NCBI RefSeq assembly: GCF_014844035.1
Contig: NZ_CP062159.1
Location: 4,030,001-4,094,000 of the forward strand
Direction: 5' to 3'
DNA: 64,000 bases
Source: Flavobacterium sp. MDT1-60
Lineage (GTDB): Bacteria > Bacteroidota > Bacteroidia > Flavobacteriales > Flavobacteriaceae
The notes under the pieces are model-generated. The model ran no database searches, was not told where the DNA came from, and worked only from the letters and a program-made list of their open reading frames with translations. Shown in pieces: positions 36,267-48,100 of this stretch. Every line of letters begins with the position of its first letter. The stretch's first letter is position 1. The position numbers and the translations under genes are program-made.

Positions 36267-38201
36267 CTATTTTTGAATAATGATAAAGTCAGAACGTCTA
36301 TTTAACAAATGTTCATTTTCGGTACATTTCACTCCGTTTTTACATTTATTAATCAATCGGCTTTCCCCATAGCCTATTGCACTTTCAATTCGGGACGCAT
36401 CAATATCCTGTGAAACAATATAATCTCTTGTTGACTTCGCTCTATTATCTGAAAGTTTCAGGTTATAAGAATCTTTTCCACGAGAATCCGTATGTGACTC
36501 TATTTTGATTCTGATATTTGGAAATTTCTTCATAATAAAAACCACTTTTGTTAACTCTTCTATTGCAAGAGGTGTAATATCGTATTTATCGTAATCAAAG
36601 TAAATTGGGTTAACATCAACTTTTTCAACCCCTTTCTTCTTCACTACTAAGTCATCGTAATTACTCAATTCGAAGTTAACATCTTTAATTTCGCCTTCAT
36701 TTTCGTTGGTAGTTTCAACTGTTTTCTCATCACTGCTGTAATTTGGTTTCGCAGCAATCATTTTGACAACTTTTCCGCACGGAACTACTAACGCATATTT
36801 ACCTTCATAATTCGTTTTTGTTTCACCAAGAACATCACTATAGGAATTATATCCCATAATTGTTACATCAGCAAGAGGCAATTTTGTTTTACGATCTGTT
36901 GCCATACCAGAAATAGTCTGATTACAAACAGGTTTTCCTTTAGTGAAAAAATAAATATCATCATCGCCTTTACCTCCTTCTCTGTTCGAAGAAACATATC
37001 CATAACTATCGGTGTTATCAATTATAAAAGAAAAATCATCTTTATTGCTATTTATTGGAGCTCCTAAATTTACAGGATCTGAGAATGTTCCGTCAGCTAA
37101 TAATTTACTTTCGTAAACATCTAAATCTCCATAACCATAATGCCCATCAGAAGAAAAATAGAGTTTTCCATTGTGGAAGAATGGAAAAAGATCATTTCCG
37201 ATAGTGTTAATTTTTGGTCCCAGATTCACTGGAGAACTCATTGTTCCGTCAGTTGCGATTTTCACATAATACAAATCGGTTTCACCTATACCGTTAGGCA
37301 TGTCTGAAGCGAAGAAAAGCCATTGTCCGTCTTCACTTAAAGAAGGATGCCCAACGGAATAATCATTACTATCAAAGAAAACCTTTTGTGGATTTTCTAA
37401 TTTATTATTCACAATATCACCTTTAACGATTTGAAAATTATTCGTTTTGGTCTCATCGATAATTAATTTGTTCTTTTTAACAATGTTTGTCGAATAATAA
37501 ATTGTTTTGCCGGCAGCATCAAAAGAAGCCGTTGCTTCGTGATATTTGGTCATTACATTTGGAAGGAATACTGTTTCGTTAAATAAACTTCCATCCGCAG
37601 GATTTCTTTCAGCTACATACAAATTTAAAAAAGGCTGATTGTTCCAGGTGTACAACTTTTCGCTGAACTTTGTAGTATCTCTTGCTGAAGTAAACACAAT
37701 TCTATCTTGAAAAAAAGTAGCTCCAAAATCAGATTTACTCGTATTAATATCAAGATTTTTAACCGTGTACAGCGATTTCGCTTTAGATAAACTGTCTATT
37801 TTCGCCTTTTGGGCAACATAACTATTAACTTCTTTTTGATCTCCTTTTTTGGTTAAATATTCCTTGATCATTTTATCTGCTTCATCATAATCCATTACAC
37901 CTTTTAGTGACTGGATATAACGCAGATAGTAAATATCAGTTAAATTATTGCCCTGAACTTCGTATAGTTTTTTGTACCATTTTAAAGCATTTCTGGCATC
38001 AGAAATAAAATAATACGAATCGGCAGCGTTTTTTAACGTCTGAGCTGTTGGGCTTTTGATATTCTGTAAAATTTCTTCGTATGCTTTTGAAGCATCAACG
38101 TAAGCATAATTTCTAAACAGAGCATCAGCCTTTTTTAAATTAGTCTGAGCAAAACTAAACGTAAAACTCAGAACTAAACTTAGGATATATAATTTTTTCA
38201 T
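36267..38201 (-). CDS. OmpA-family protein with TPR and PD40 repeats (PorE-like)
   Basis: Exported protein of 644 residues. A signal peptide (ending FSFAQ) is followed by TPR-like helices (about 20-150), a beta-propeller of PD40/WD40-like repeats (for example SLSEDGQWLFFASD and FHNGKLYFSSDG), a carboxypeptidase regulatory-like beta domain (about 430-510), and an OmpA C-terminal domain with HTDSRGKDSYN and LSDNRAKSTRDYI that binds peptidoglycan. This architecture is that of PorE and relatives, linked to type IX secretion and gliding proteins. It is the last gene of the adhesin-SprF operon, 11 bases after sprF, and probably anchors the complex to the cell wall. Confidence 0.88.
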   Translation of the reverse strand: MKKLYILSLVLSFTFSFAQTNLKKADALFRNYAYVDASKAYEEILQNIKSPTAQTLKNAADSYYFISDARNALKWYKKLYEVQGNNLTDIYYLRYIQSLKGVMDYDEADKMIKEYLTKKGDQKEVNSYVAQKAKIDSLSKAKSLYTVKNLDINTSKSDFGATFFQDRIVFTSARDTTKFSEKLYTWNNQPFLNLYVAERNPADGSLFNETVFLPNVMTKYHEATASFDAAGKTIYYSTNIVKKNKLIIDETKTNNFQIVKGDIVNNKLENPQKVFFDSNDYSVGHPSLSEDGQWLFFASDMPNGIGETDLYYVKIATDGTMSSPVNLGPKINTIGNDLFPFFHNGKLYFSSDGHYGYGDLDVYESKLLADGTFSDPVNLGAPINSNKDDFSFIIDNTDSYGYVSSNREGGKGDDDIYFFTKGKPVCNQTISGMATDRKTKLPLADVTIMGYNSYSDVLGETKTNYEGKYALVVPCGKVVKMIAAKPNYSSDEKTVETTNENEGEIKDVNFELSNYDDLVVKKKGVEKVDVNPIYFDYDKYDITPLAIEELTKVVFIMKKFPNIRIKIESHTDSRGKDSYNLKLSDNRAKSTRDYIVSQDIDASRIESAIGYGESRLINKCKNGVKCTENEHLLNRRSDFIIIQK

Positions 38202-38212
38202 AGGTTTTACTT

Positions 38213-39145
38213 TTAGAAGAATCGAGGAGATTTAATTTTACTTTCGCCTTTGTTAAACTGATAACGCAAGATTATTTCGTGCGAGCCATCGTTGTATTTA
38301 TTCAGATCACTAACGGTATAATCGAAAGCATATCCGATATAAAAACTTTTAGATATTTGAAAACCTGCAAGGATGCTTATTGAATCATCTGTTCTGTAAG
38401 ACCCTCCTATTACAAATTTCTCGGCAATCATAAAATTCGCAGAAATATCAGCAGTAATCGGAGCTCCGGTTACTGCTTTTACTAAAAATGCGGGTTTGAA
38501 TTTTAAATTTGGATTCAAATCAAAAACATAACCTCCCATCAAATAATAATGCAAACGGTCGTAGTCAATCGATTCCTGAACATCATCGTAATAAGTACTT
38601 TGAATAAAACTCGGAACTGAAAGCCCTAAATACCATTTATCAGTATAATAATAAACCCCCGCTCCAACGGCTAATTTTGCCTGATTATCAATGTTCTGAT
38701 TTAACAAAACATCATTTGGATCGTAATATCTCCCTTTTGACCAATCCACATTTAGCATTCTCATACCTGCTTTTAGACCAAAGGCTAACCTTTTTTCATA
38801 TCCCAAAGGAATTGAATAAGAAAAGTTTCCGTCAAGATATAGTTCATTTGAAGGACCAATTTTGTCATTAACAACACTAAGTCCCAAACCCACATTCTCA
38901 TTACGAAGTGGTGAATGAATAGAAAACGATTGTGTTTCTGGCGCCCCATCAATTCCTATCCATTGGGAGCGATACAAAAGTGCTGCCTCTAAATTGCCGG
39001 TAGACCCAGCATAAGCTGGATTTACCGCCATAGTGTTGTACATATATTGCGTGTACTCCGGATCTTGTTGTGCACTGACACAAACCGTGATAAAAGAACA
39101 TATTAAGATGAAATATGTTTCTAATGATTTTATATATAGTTTCAT
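38213..39145 (-). CDS. PorP/SprF family type IX secretion system membrane protein
   Basis: Outer-membrane protein of 310 residues with a signal peptide ending at CVSAQ. The mature N-terminus QQDPEYTQYMYNTMAVNPAYAG is split over the signature of the PorP/SprF family, and the C-terminal half forms a 14-stranded-barrel-like series of beta strands ending in ILRYQF. In F. johnsoniae, SprF is needed for secretion and surface attachment of SprB, and SprF-like genes are placed next to large adhesins. Here it lies directly downstream of the 3569-residue adhesin, which fits the same role for that partner. Co-transcribed with the OmpA-family gene. Confidence 0.93.
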   Translation of the reverse strand: MKLYIKSLETYFILICSFITVCVSAQQDPEYTQYMYNTMAVNPAYAGSTGNLEAALLYRSQWIGIDGAPETQSFSIHSPLRNENVGLGLSVVNDKIGPSNELYLDGNFSYSIPLGYEKRLAFGLKAGMRMLNVDWSKGRYYDPNDVLLNQNIDNQAKLAVGAGVYYYTDKWYLGLSVPSFIQSTYYDDVQESIDYDRLHYYLMGGYVFDLNPNLKFKPAFLVKAVTGAPITADISANFMIAEKFVIGGSYRTDDSISILAGFQISKSFYIGYAFDYTVSDLNKYNDGSHEIILRYQFNKGESKIKSPRFF

Positions 39146-39191
39146 AACGATACTTATTTAGTTAAATTAATTAGATGATTAATACAGTTGC

Positions 39192-42100
39192 TTATCTCAT
39201 TATAGATAACCATCCTTTTTTAACCGTTCCATCTCCAATGTCTATCACATAAAAATAAGTACCTGTTGGCAACATATCTCCTCTATTTATAACTCCAGAT
39301 ACATTGGCAGTTCCGTTCCAATCATTTTCATAATGTTCTTTACTGTAAACTAATGATCCATATCTGTTATAAACTTTTAACTCATTATTTGGATACGATT
39401 CGATACAGTCAATTCTGAAAAGATCATTTGCTCCGTCATTGTTTGGAGTAAACTCATTATAAACTGTCAAACAAATTGGATCAACAGAAACTGAAGCTGA
39501 ATTGTTTGCTGCATCAACATCTAAAGGAGTTGAAATTTCAACAGTTGCAACACTAAGGTAATCACCACCAGGTAATACTTCTGCAACAATAGTAAGCGTA
39601 ACACTTTGACCAGCATTTAAAGTTGGAATTGTCCAAAGTGATGTTGTCGGATTATAGGTTCCAGCAGTTGTACTGCTGCTTACCAAATCATAACCGCTCG
39701 GTAATAAATCACTAACTACTGTATTTATAAAATTACCTTGTCCAACATTATTAACCGTTATCGTAAATGTTATCTGTTCTCCAAAATTTGGAGTCGGATT
39801 GCTCACAGTATTAGTAATTGTTAAATCAGAACAAGTAGCAACAGTAACATTCAACGTTTTAGTGGTAGTTTCGTCACAAGTATTAATGTATGTAACAGTA
39901 ACTTTACCCGGTCCGATATCAGACCATGAAATAGTCGCAGAACCATCAGCGGTTCCTCCGCCAGAAGTAATTGTTCCGTTCGTAACTGACCATACATAGT
40001 TTGATTTTCCGTTTGCGATCGAATAAGTTACTCCCTGGAAAACACATGGAGTATCATCTGTAGACGCAAGTTGTACCAAAGCATCGTTTTCGAAATTAAC
40101 TGTTATTCCTAATCTTGTAGCGCTTTCGCAGCCATTTGTAATATTATTAAGAGCACCTGCGTAGTAAGTTCCGGCTGTAAGCAGTGTATTTGCTGCTAAC
40201 GGGGTTCCACCAGTTGCTGAAGAATACCATACTACATTTGTTTCATTTACCAATATATTAGCAAGAGTTGGTAATTTTGACAAGCAGAATGTTTGTGTTG
40301 TTCTTGGTGTTGTTATAACACCCGGAATATTCACATTCACTAAAACTGCCAATCTTACTGGGTTCTCACAACCAATTGTACTTGAAACAGCTCCATAATA
40401 AGTTCCCGTAACCAAAGCTGTTGTTACTGGTAATGCTGTTTCGCCTGTTGCTGTGTTATACCAAACTACATTTGTTTGATTAACCTGGATATTAGCAACT
40501 GTTGGTGCATTTAACGAACAGAAGTTTTGAGTTGCATTATTTGTAGTTGGAGTTGCAGCAGGATTATTTATGTTTACTGTTACTTGCAAACGAACAGTAC
40601 TCTCACAACCTGTTACAGGATCTTTAATGGCTCCGTAATAAATTCCGTTTGTTAAGGCTGTTGTTGATGCAAGCGCTGTTCCGCCAGTTAAAGTGCTATA
40701 CCAAACTACATTTGCTTCATTTACCTGAATACTCGCAACCGTTGGTGTACTAGTAATACAAAAACTTTGAGAAGCATTTGTTGTTGTAGGTGTTGCCGGA
40801 TTAGTTAAGTTAATAGTAACTTGTAATCTGATTGCACTTTCACAATTTGTTACAGGATCTAAAATAGCTCCGTAATAAAGGCCATTTGCTAAAGCTGTTG
40901 TTACCGGAATTGCTGTTCCTCCTGTTTGAGTGCTAAACCAAATTACATTTGCTTCATTCACTTGGATATTAGCAATTGTTGGCGCATTAATTAAACAGAA
41001 ATCTTGTGTATTATCTGCCGTAGTTGGCGTTCCCGGATCAGTCACATTGATTGTAACTTGTAAGCGAACTGAGCTTTCACAACCTGTTACAGGATCTTTT
41101 ATAGCTCCATAATAAACTCCAGTTGTTAAAAGAGTGGTTGCAGCTAATGCTGTTCCGCCTGTTTGAGTGCTGTACCAAACTACATTTGTTTCATTAACCT
41201 GAATATTGGCAACTGTTCGCGCATTTACCAGACAGAAATCTTGTGTATTATCTGTAGTAGTTGGTGTCAATGGATCACTGATAGTAATTGTTACCTGCAA
41301 TCTTGTAGTGCTTTCACAATTTGTTACAGGATCTAAAATAGCACCATAATAAATACCATTTACTAAAGCTGTAGTTACCGGAATTACTGTTCCCCCTGTT
41401 TGAGTGCCGTACCAAACTACATTTGCTTCATTCACCTGAATATTAGCAACTGTTGGCACATTAACCAAACAGAAATCTTGCGTATTATCTGCTGTAGTTG
41501 GCGTTCCTGGATCAGTTACACTAATCGCAATGGCTAATCTACCATTACTCTCACAAGTAGTTGTTGGATCTTTTATCGCAGCATAATAGGTTCCGGTTGT
41601 AAGTGCTGTTGTAGATGAAATTAAATTTCCTCCGGTCAAAGCATCGTACCAAACGATATTCGCAACAATCGCTGGACTTACATTAATAGTTGCAAAAGTT
41701 GGTGCGTTTACCAAACAGAATTCCTGAGTAGTATCTGCAATTACCGGTGTTCCAGGATCAGTTACGCTGATTGCAATAGCCAACCTAACATTACTCTCGC
41801 AAGTAGTTATTGGATCATTTATCGCGGCATAATAGGTTCCGGTTGTAAGTGCTGCTGTGGAGGCAATCAAGTTTCCTCCGGTCAAAGCATCGTACCAAAC
41901 GATATTCGCAGCAATCGCTGGACTTACATTAATACTTGCAAAAGTTGGCGCGTTTACCAAACAGAATTCCTGAGTAGTATCTGCAATTACCGGTGTGCCA
42001 GGATCAGTTACGCTAATCGCAATCGCTAATCTAACATTACTCTCACAAGTAGTTGTCGGATCTTTTATCGCAGCATAATAGGTTCCGGTAGTTAGCGCTG

Positions 42101-45100
42101 TTGTAGATGGAATTAAATTTCCGCCTGTCAAAGCATCGTACCAAACGATATTCGCAGCAACTGCTGGACTTACATTAATAGTTGCAAAAGTTGGCGCATT
42201 TACCAAACAGAATTCCTGAGCTGTATCTGTAATTACCGGTGTTCCAGGATCAGTTACGCTAATCGCAATCGCTAATCTAACATTACTCTCACAAGTAGTT
42301 GTCGGATCTTTTATCGCGGCATAATAAGTGCCTGTTGTAAGTGCTGTTGTGGATGGAATCAAGTTTCCTCCGGTCAAGGCATCATACCAAACGATATTCG
42401 CAGCAACTGCTGGACTCACATTGATACTTGCAAAAGTTGGTGCGTTTACTAAACAGAATTCCTGAGTAGTATCTGCAATTACTGGCGTACCAGGATCAGT
42501 TACGCTGATTGCAATGGCTAATCTAACATTACTCTCGCAAGTAGTTGTCGGATCTTTTATTGCCGCATAATAAGTACCGGTAGTAAGTGCTGTTGTGGAT
42601 GGAATCAAGTTTCCTCCGGTCAAAGCATCATACCAAACGATATTGGCAGCAACCGCTGGACTTACATTGATACTTGCAAAAGTTGGTACATTTACCAAAC
42701 AAAACTCCTGAGCTGTATCTGTAATTACCGGTGTTCCCGGATCAGTTACGCTGATCGAAATCGCTAATCTGACATTACTCTCGCAAGTAGTTGTTGGATC
42801 TTTTATCGCGGCATAATAGGTTCCGGTAGTAAGTGTTGTTGTGGATGGAATCAAGTTTCCGCCTGTCAAGGCATCATACCAAACAATATTCGCAGCAACC
42901 GCTGGACTTACATTGATACTAGCAAAAGTTGGCGCATTTACTAAACAGAATTCCTGTGCAGTATCTGTAATTACCGGTGTGCCAGGATCAGTTACGCTAA
43001 TCGCAATAGCAAGTCTAACATTACTCTCACAAGTAGTTGTCGGATCTTTTATCGCAGCATAATAGGTTCCGGTTGTAAGTGCTGTTGTGGATGGAATTAA
43101 ATTTCCGCCTGTCAAAGCATCGTACCAAACGATATTTGTAGCTGGACTTACATTAATAGTTGCAAAAGTTGGTGCGTTAATCAAACAGAATTCCTGAGCG
43201 GTATCTGTAATTACTGGTGTTCCAGGATCAGTTACGCTAATCGCAATCGCTAATCTAACATTACTCTCGCAAGTAGTTATTGGATCTTTTATCGCAGCAT
43301 AATAGGTTCCGGTTGTAAGTGCTGTTGTGGATGGAATTAAATTTCCACCTGTCAAGGCATCGTACCAAACGATATTGGCAGCAACCGCTGGACTTACATT
43401 GATACTTGCAAAAGTTGGCGCATTTACCAAACAAAACTCCTGAGCTGTATCTGTAATTACCGGTGTGCCAGGATCAGTTACGCTAATGGCAATCGCTAAT
43501 CTGACATTACTCTCGCAAGTAGTTGTTGGATCTTTTATAGCTGCATAATAAGTGCCTGTTGTAAGTGCTGTAATAGATGGAATTAAATTTCCACCTGTCA
43601 AGGCATCGTACCAAACGATATTCGCAGCAACCGCTGGACTTACATTGATACTTGCAAAAGTTGGCGCATTTACCAAACAGAATTCCTGAGTAGTATCTGT
43701 AATTACTGGTGTACCAGGATCAGTTACACTAATCGCAATGGCTAGTCGTACTGCGCTTTCACAATTTGTAATTGGGTCTTTTATTGCCGCATAATAAGTG
43801 CCGGTAGTGAGTGCTGTTGTGGAGGCAATCAAGTTTCCTCCGGTCAAAGCATCATACCAAACAATATTGGCAGCAACCGCTGGACTTACATTGATACTTG
43901 CAAAAGTTGGTGCGTTTACCAAACAAAACTCCTGTGTAGTATCTGTAATTACTGGCGTGCCAGGATCGGTTATAATTACTGTAGCAGTTTGAAGTGTTCC
44001 TGCAATATTTTCACAAGTTGTATCACTTGAAACCCCAACATAATATGAAATAGGGCTCATTGCAAGTGTTATCCCTGTTGCTGTTAACACTCCTAGAGGA
44101 CTAATCGCATAAGTTATTCCACCAATAGTCGATCCATTTACAATAGGTTGTGTTTTATTGCTATCCAAGTACCAATAAAATACTGGATTTGTCAATAAAC
44201 TTGCTGTTGGTGTTAAGATTACAGGTAAATCATGACAAATAGATACATCAGAAACTGAAAGATCGTTTTGATCTGAAGGTCTTAATATTGTGAATGTAAT
44301 TTGTTTTCTATCTGCTTCTGCAGTTTCACAATAATTATCTCCACTAACACCTACAAAATAAGTATAGGTTCCCGGAATCAAACCATTTACAATTAATTGA
44401 TTGGTAATTTCACCTGCAATTAATTGACTAGTTGTTCCATTAAAACTATACCAGTGATAAACAGGGTTCGTTATAGCAGGAGTGCCGGTTAAAACTGTCG
44501 CTAAACTAACAGTACCTGTTGGTGCACAAATTGTAGTTGCTGTACCTCCATTTAAAGTAATATTAGCTAAAGCATTAACAGGGCTTGAAGATCTTACTTC
44601 AATAGTTACTTCTCCTCTTGCAAATGATTCACAACCGTAACGTACTGGCTGTACATAGTATTTATAGATTCCTGCTGGTAATGTAGCCGGAACTGTATAA
44701 GTAATACCACTTGCTACGACTGCTCCTCCTGTAGGCGCATCGTACCATAAATATGTTGAGCAAGCCTCTTCTGGTATCTGAAGCGTAACATCTGTTCCCG
44801 GACAAACCGTAACTTTGTTATCAGGATCTCCACCTATAACCGAGGTATTTGCTACTCGTTCAATAGTATGAACTCTTAAAAACTCTAATACGCCTGCAAC
44901 TCCTCCAAAACGAATTCTAACGCGATCGTATGATTCTGTTGGCGAAGATACCAGAGCCACTGCCATGGTATTTCCTGGTAATAATCTTAAACTCAATAAT
45001 GTACTTGTATTTTGAATTGGTGCACCAACAGCAACGTTACCCAAATAACGTTGAATAGTGAAACCAGTAAGTAAATTAACATCTAAAAGCACAGCTGGTT

Positions 45101-48100
45101 TCGAAATCACAATTCTTAAAGTATCACTTACAATAGATGGGGTTTTGAAATCTACCATTAAATCTGCTGCTGCAAGTGCACCTACGCCACTGTACATTGT
45201 TGCGAAAGTCGTTACATCGTTATCAGCAATATTCCATGCATCACTTACTCCTACTGTTGCGGTTAGTGCTCCTATAGGGAGTCCTAAATCTGTAGCTCCA
45301 TAAAATATATCCTGAATATCACCAGGTGTACAAGCTACAGTTGCAACTGATCTCTCATAATAAGCATCAAATACTTTGGTATTTTGTGCTACGCTTACAA
45401 GTGATGCGGACTGAATTCTGATTCCATCATAATCTTGTGGCCCTGCAGCATTTGCCGGAACAAAAGTGAATTCATATGTATTATCTCCTGATAATAAATT
45501 CAATAAGGATCCTGAAACAGATTGCATAGTTCCAATATCAACTCCGGCCTTGGTACCAATTACTGATAAATTTTGACCTAAAGCTACTCCACTGTATTCA
45601 GATCCCAACTTAATAGTTACCGGAGTTCCTTTTACAATATTTGCTGGCCATGTTAAATTTTGCCAAGTTGTACCAATTCCTAAAAGTCCAATACCAGTTG
45701 CAATAGTTGAATAGGTTTGTGGATTTCCATCAATCGCATTAGTTGCATTAATTACGCTGCCAGTAATAATTGAACCAGATGATTGGCCATTAGCATAAAC
45801 GCGTTCAGTTAAGGATTGACAATCATTAGGATTTCTAACATTTATAGAAAGCGTTCCTGTTCTGGAACAATTTCCCAGAGTAGCTACTACTGTGTACGTG
45901 TAGATACCAGGGGTACTAAGTGCCCCAGTAGTAAATGATGGTGAGCCTGTAAGTGCATTTCCCTGAGGGTCATACCATGCTATAGTACCATTTGATGTCG
46001 CATTTAATGTTACATCAGTTCCAACTGGCACTGATTGTGCAGGATCGACAGTCAAAGTTGGTAATTGATTAATAGTTACATTTATGGTCGCTATTGCTGA
46101 TGGACAATTCGATCCTGTAGCCTGAGCCTGAACCGAATAAACACCACTAGTCGTTATATTTGCGGCAGCTTCTGCCGTAATTACCACATTTGACGGATTA
46201 AAGAAAGTATATGTATTTACGGCAGTATCAAAACCTGTAATAGCATCTGCTAAATTAGCACTTCCACAACCTACTAAAGGCGTACCGATTACTGCTAAAG
46301 GTGTAACTGTTGGAAAATTAACTATTACTTCTTTTAATGTTCCGTTTACGTTTTCACAGGTACCTCCGTTAAGTACTGAAAGATAATAAGCATAAGGAGC
46401 ATTCAAAGCATTAAGTCCGCTAATAGTTAGTGCTCCTGTTGTACCGTCTTTAACATAAGTTACTCCGGCTATAGTTCCTGTATTAATTTCTTGTGTTTTA
46501 TTTTGATCTGTATAATATTTAAAAGTAGCCCCGGCTAAAGCAGAAGTTGGAGTCAATACAATGCCTCCGGCACAAGAAGCTGTCAAAGGACTTGCAATTG
46601 TAATATCCGTAGCTGTTGGAATTGATAATACATTAATCGTCACCGGCTGACGAACACTATTAACACAAGTTCCTCCGCGTGTTGCCTCTAAATAATAAGT
46701 TGTAGTTCCAGTTAATGGAAGAGTTGGACTAACAGCTACTAGACTTCCCCCGGTTGGAGCATCATACCATGTAAATGTTTCTGTTCCTGTTGAAGATGCA
46801 GCTAATGTTGCAGTTTGTCCTGCGCAAATTGGTGCAGCCGCTCCAGTTATTGTTGCATTTGGAAATCTATAAGAAGCTCCATAAATATTTAAAGTCGTCA
46901 ATAAAGTAGCGAGTCCTCCACCTATACGAATTTCAAGTTTATCGAATGCCGCTGTAGCAGCAAAACTAGCTTTAAATTTATTTCCTGATAATAACTGTAA
47001 GCTTAACAAATTATTAGTTAGCAAAAATCTGTCATTATTATAAGTTACTCCATTATAGGTTGCTAAACTAATTCCTCCTCCCAATAATGAAACATCGGCA
47101 AGTCCTCCAGGTAATTCTAATTCAATATCTATAATATCTCCCGCCTGACCCGGAGTTGGAAAAGTTAACTGCTGTTGTATATATGCGCCAGCTGCTGCAA
47201 CAGGAGTAAAAAGGGTTGCAGCTGTATTTATATTTCCATCAACAGAATTATTAGGATTAGTTGAAGTACATAACAAACATAACAAACCATCAGTGGATGT
47301 TGTTTGAAAATTTGGTTGTAAACAATTACTAATCGTATTAATTACTGTTACATTAATTACAGCTCTTGAACTACTCACGCAATTTGACAATAAATCTCTT
47401 GCCTCAACATAAAAAGTTTTATTTGCAGTTAAAACCGGTGTAGGTATATAAGTACTACTGCCAGTAGCTTGCAAAATAGTTCCTCCAGTTGGAGCATCAT
47501 ACCAAGTATACGCAAATCCAGGATTACTTGTAACTGCTAACATCACACTCTGACCTGACTGAATAATTACATTAGAAGATACAGGAACAGGGGCCGCAGG
47601 TCGTGGATTTACATTTACACTTACCGATGTACGCGACGCACTAAGACAACTTCCAATTACAGCCTCAACATAATAAGTTGTAGAAGCAGTTAGCGTTGGT
47701 GTTGAAAAAGAGGTACCTGTAAATACTAAGTTTCCGCCTGAAGCAGCATCATACCAATTATAGGTGGTACCTGCAACTGGTGACTGTACAGTTATCGTTG
47801 TTGCATCTCCATCACATATATTTAAAGGAGAAGCGACAACTGATGCTGGGGCTACCGGATTGTTGACGGTAACAAGGACTGGATTTCTTTCGCTATTCAC
47901 ACAACCATTACGAGTAACTTCTACATAATAAGTTGTATTAGCAGTCAACGCAGGAGTTGTATAAGCTGCTGTACTAACTAATAAATTTCCTCCTGTTAAT
48001 GCATCATACCATTTTATAGTTTCTCCTAAAGATGTATCAGCCGTTAATGTTGTTGTAAGTCCTCCACAAATAGTTGTGTTACCAGTTATAGTAGGTGCTT

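Noticed and set aside
42841..43062. Plus-strand frames inside the adhesin repeat block, recurring with the repeat period
   Set aside because: They recur with every repeat because the repeat itself lacks stops in that frame; the minus-strand reading is the coherent protein.
41517..43970. Regularly spaced repeats considered as a CRISPR array
   Set aside because: The period is 246 bases, copies are nearly identical along the full unit without unique spacers, and all encode protein.
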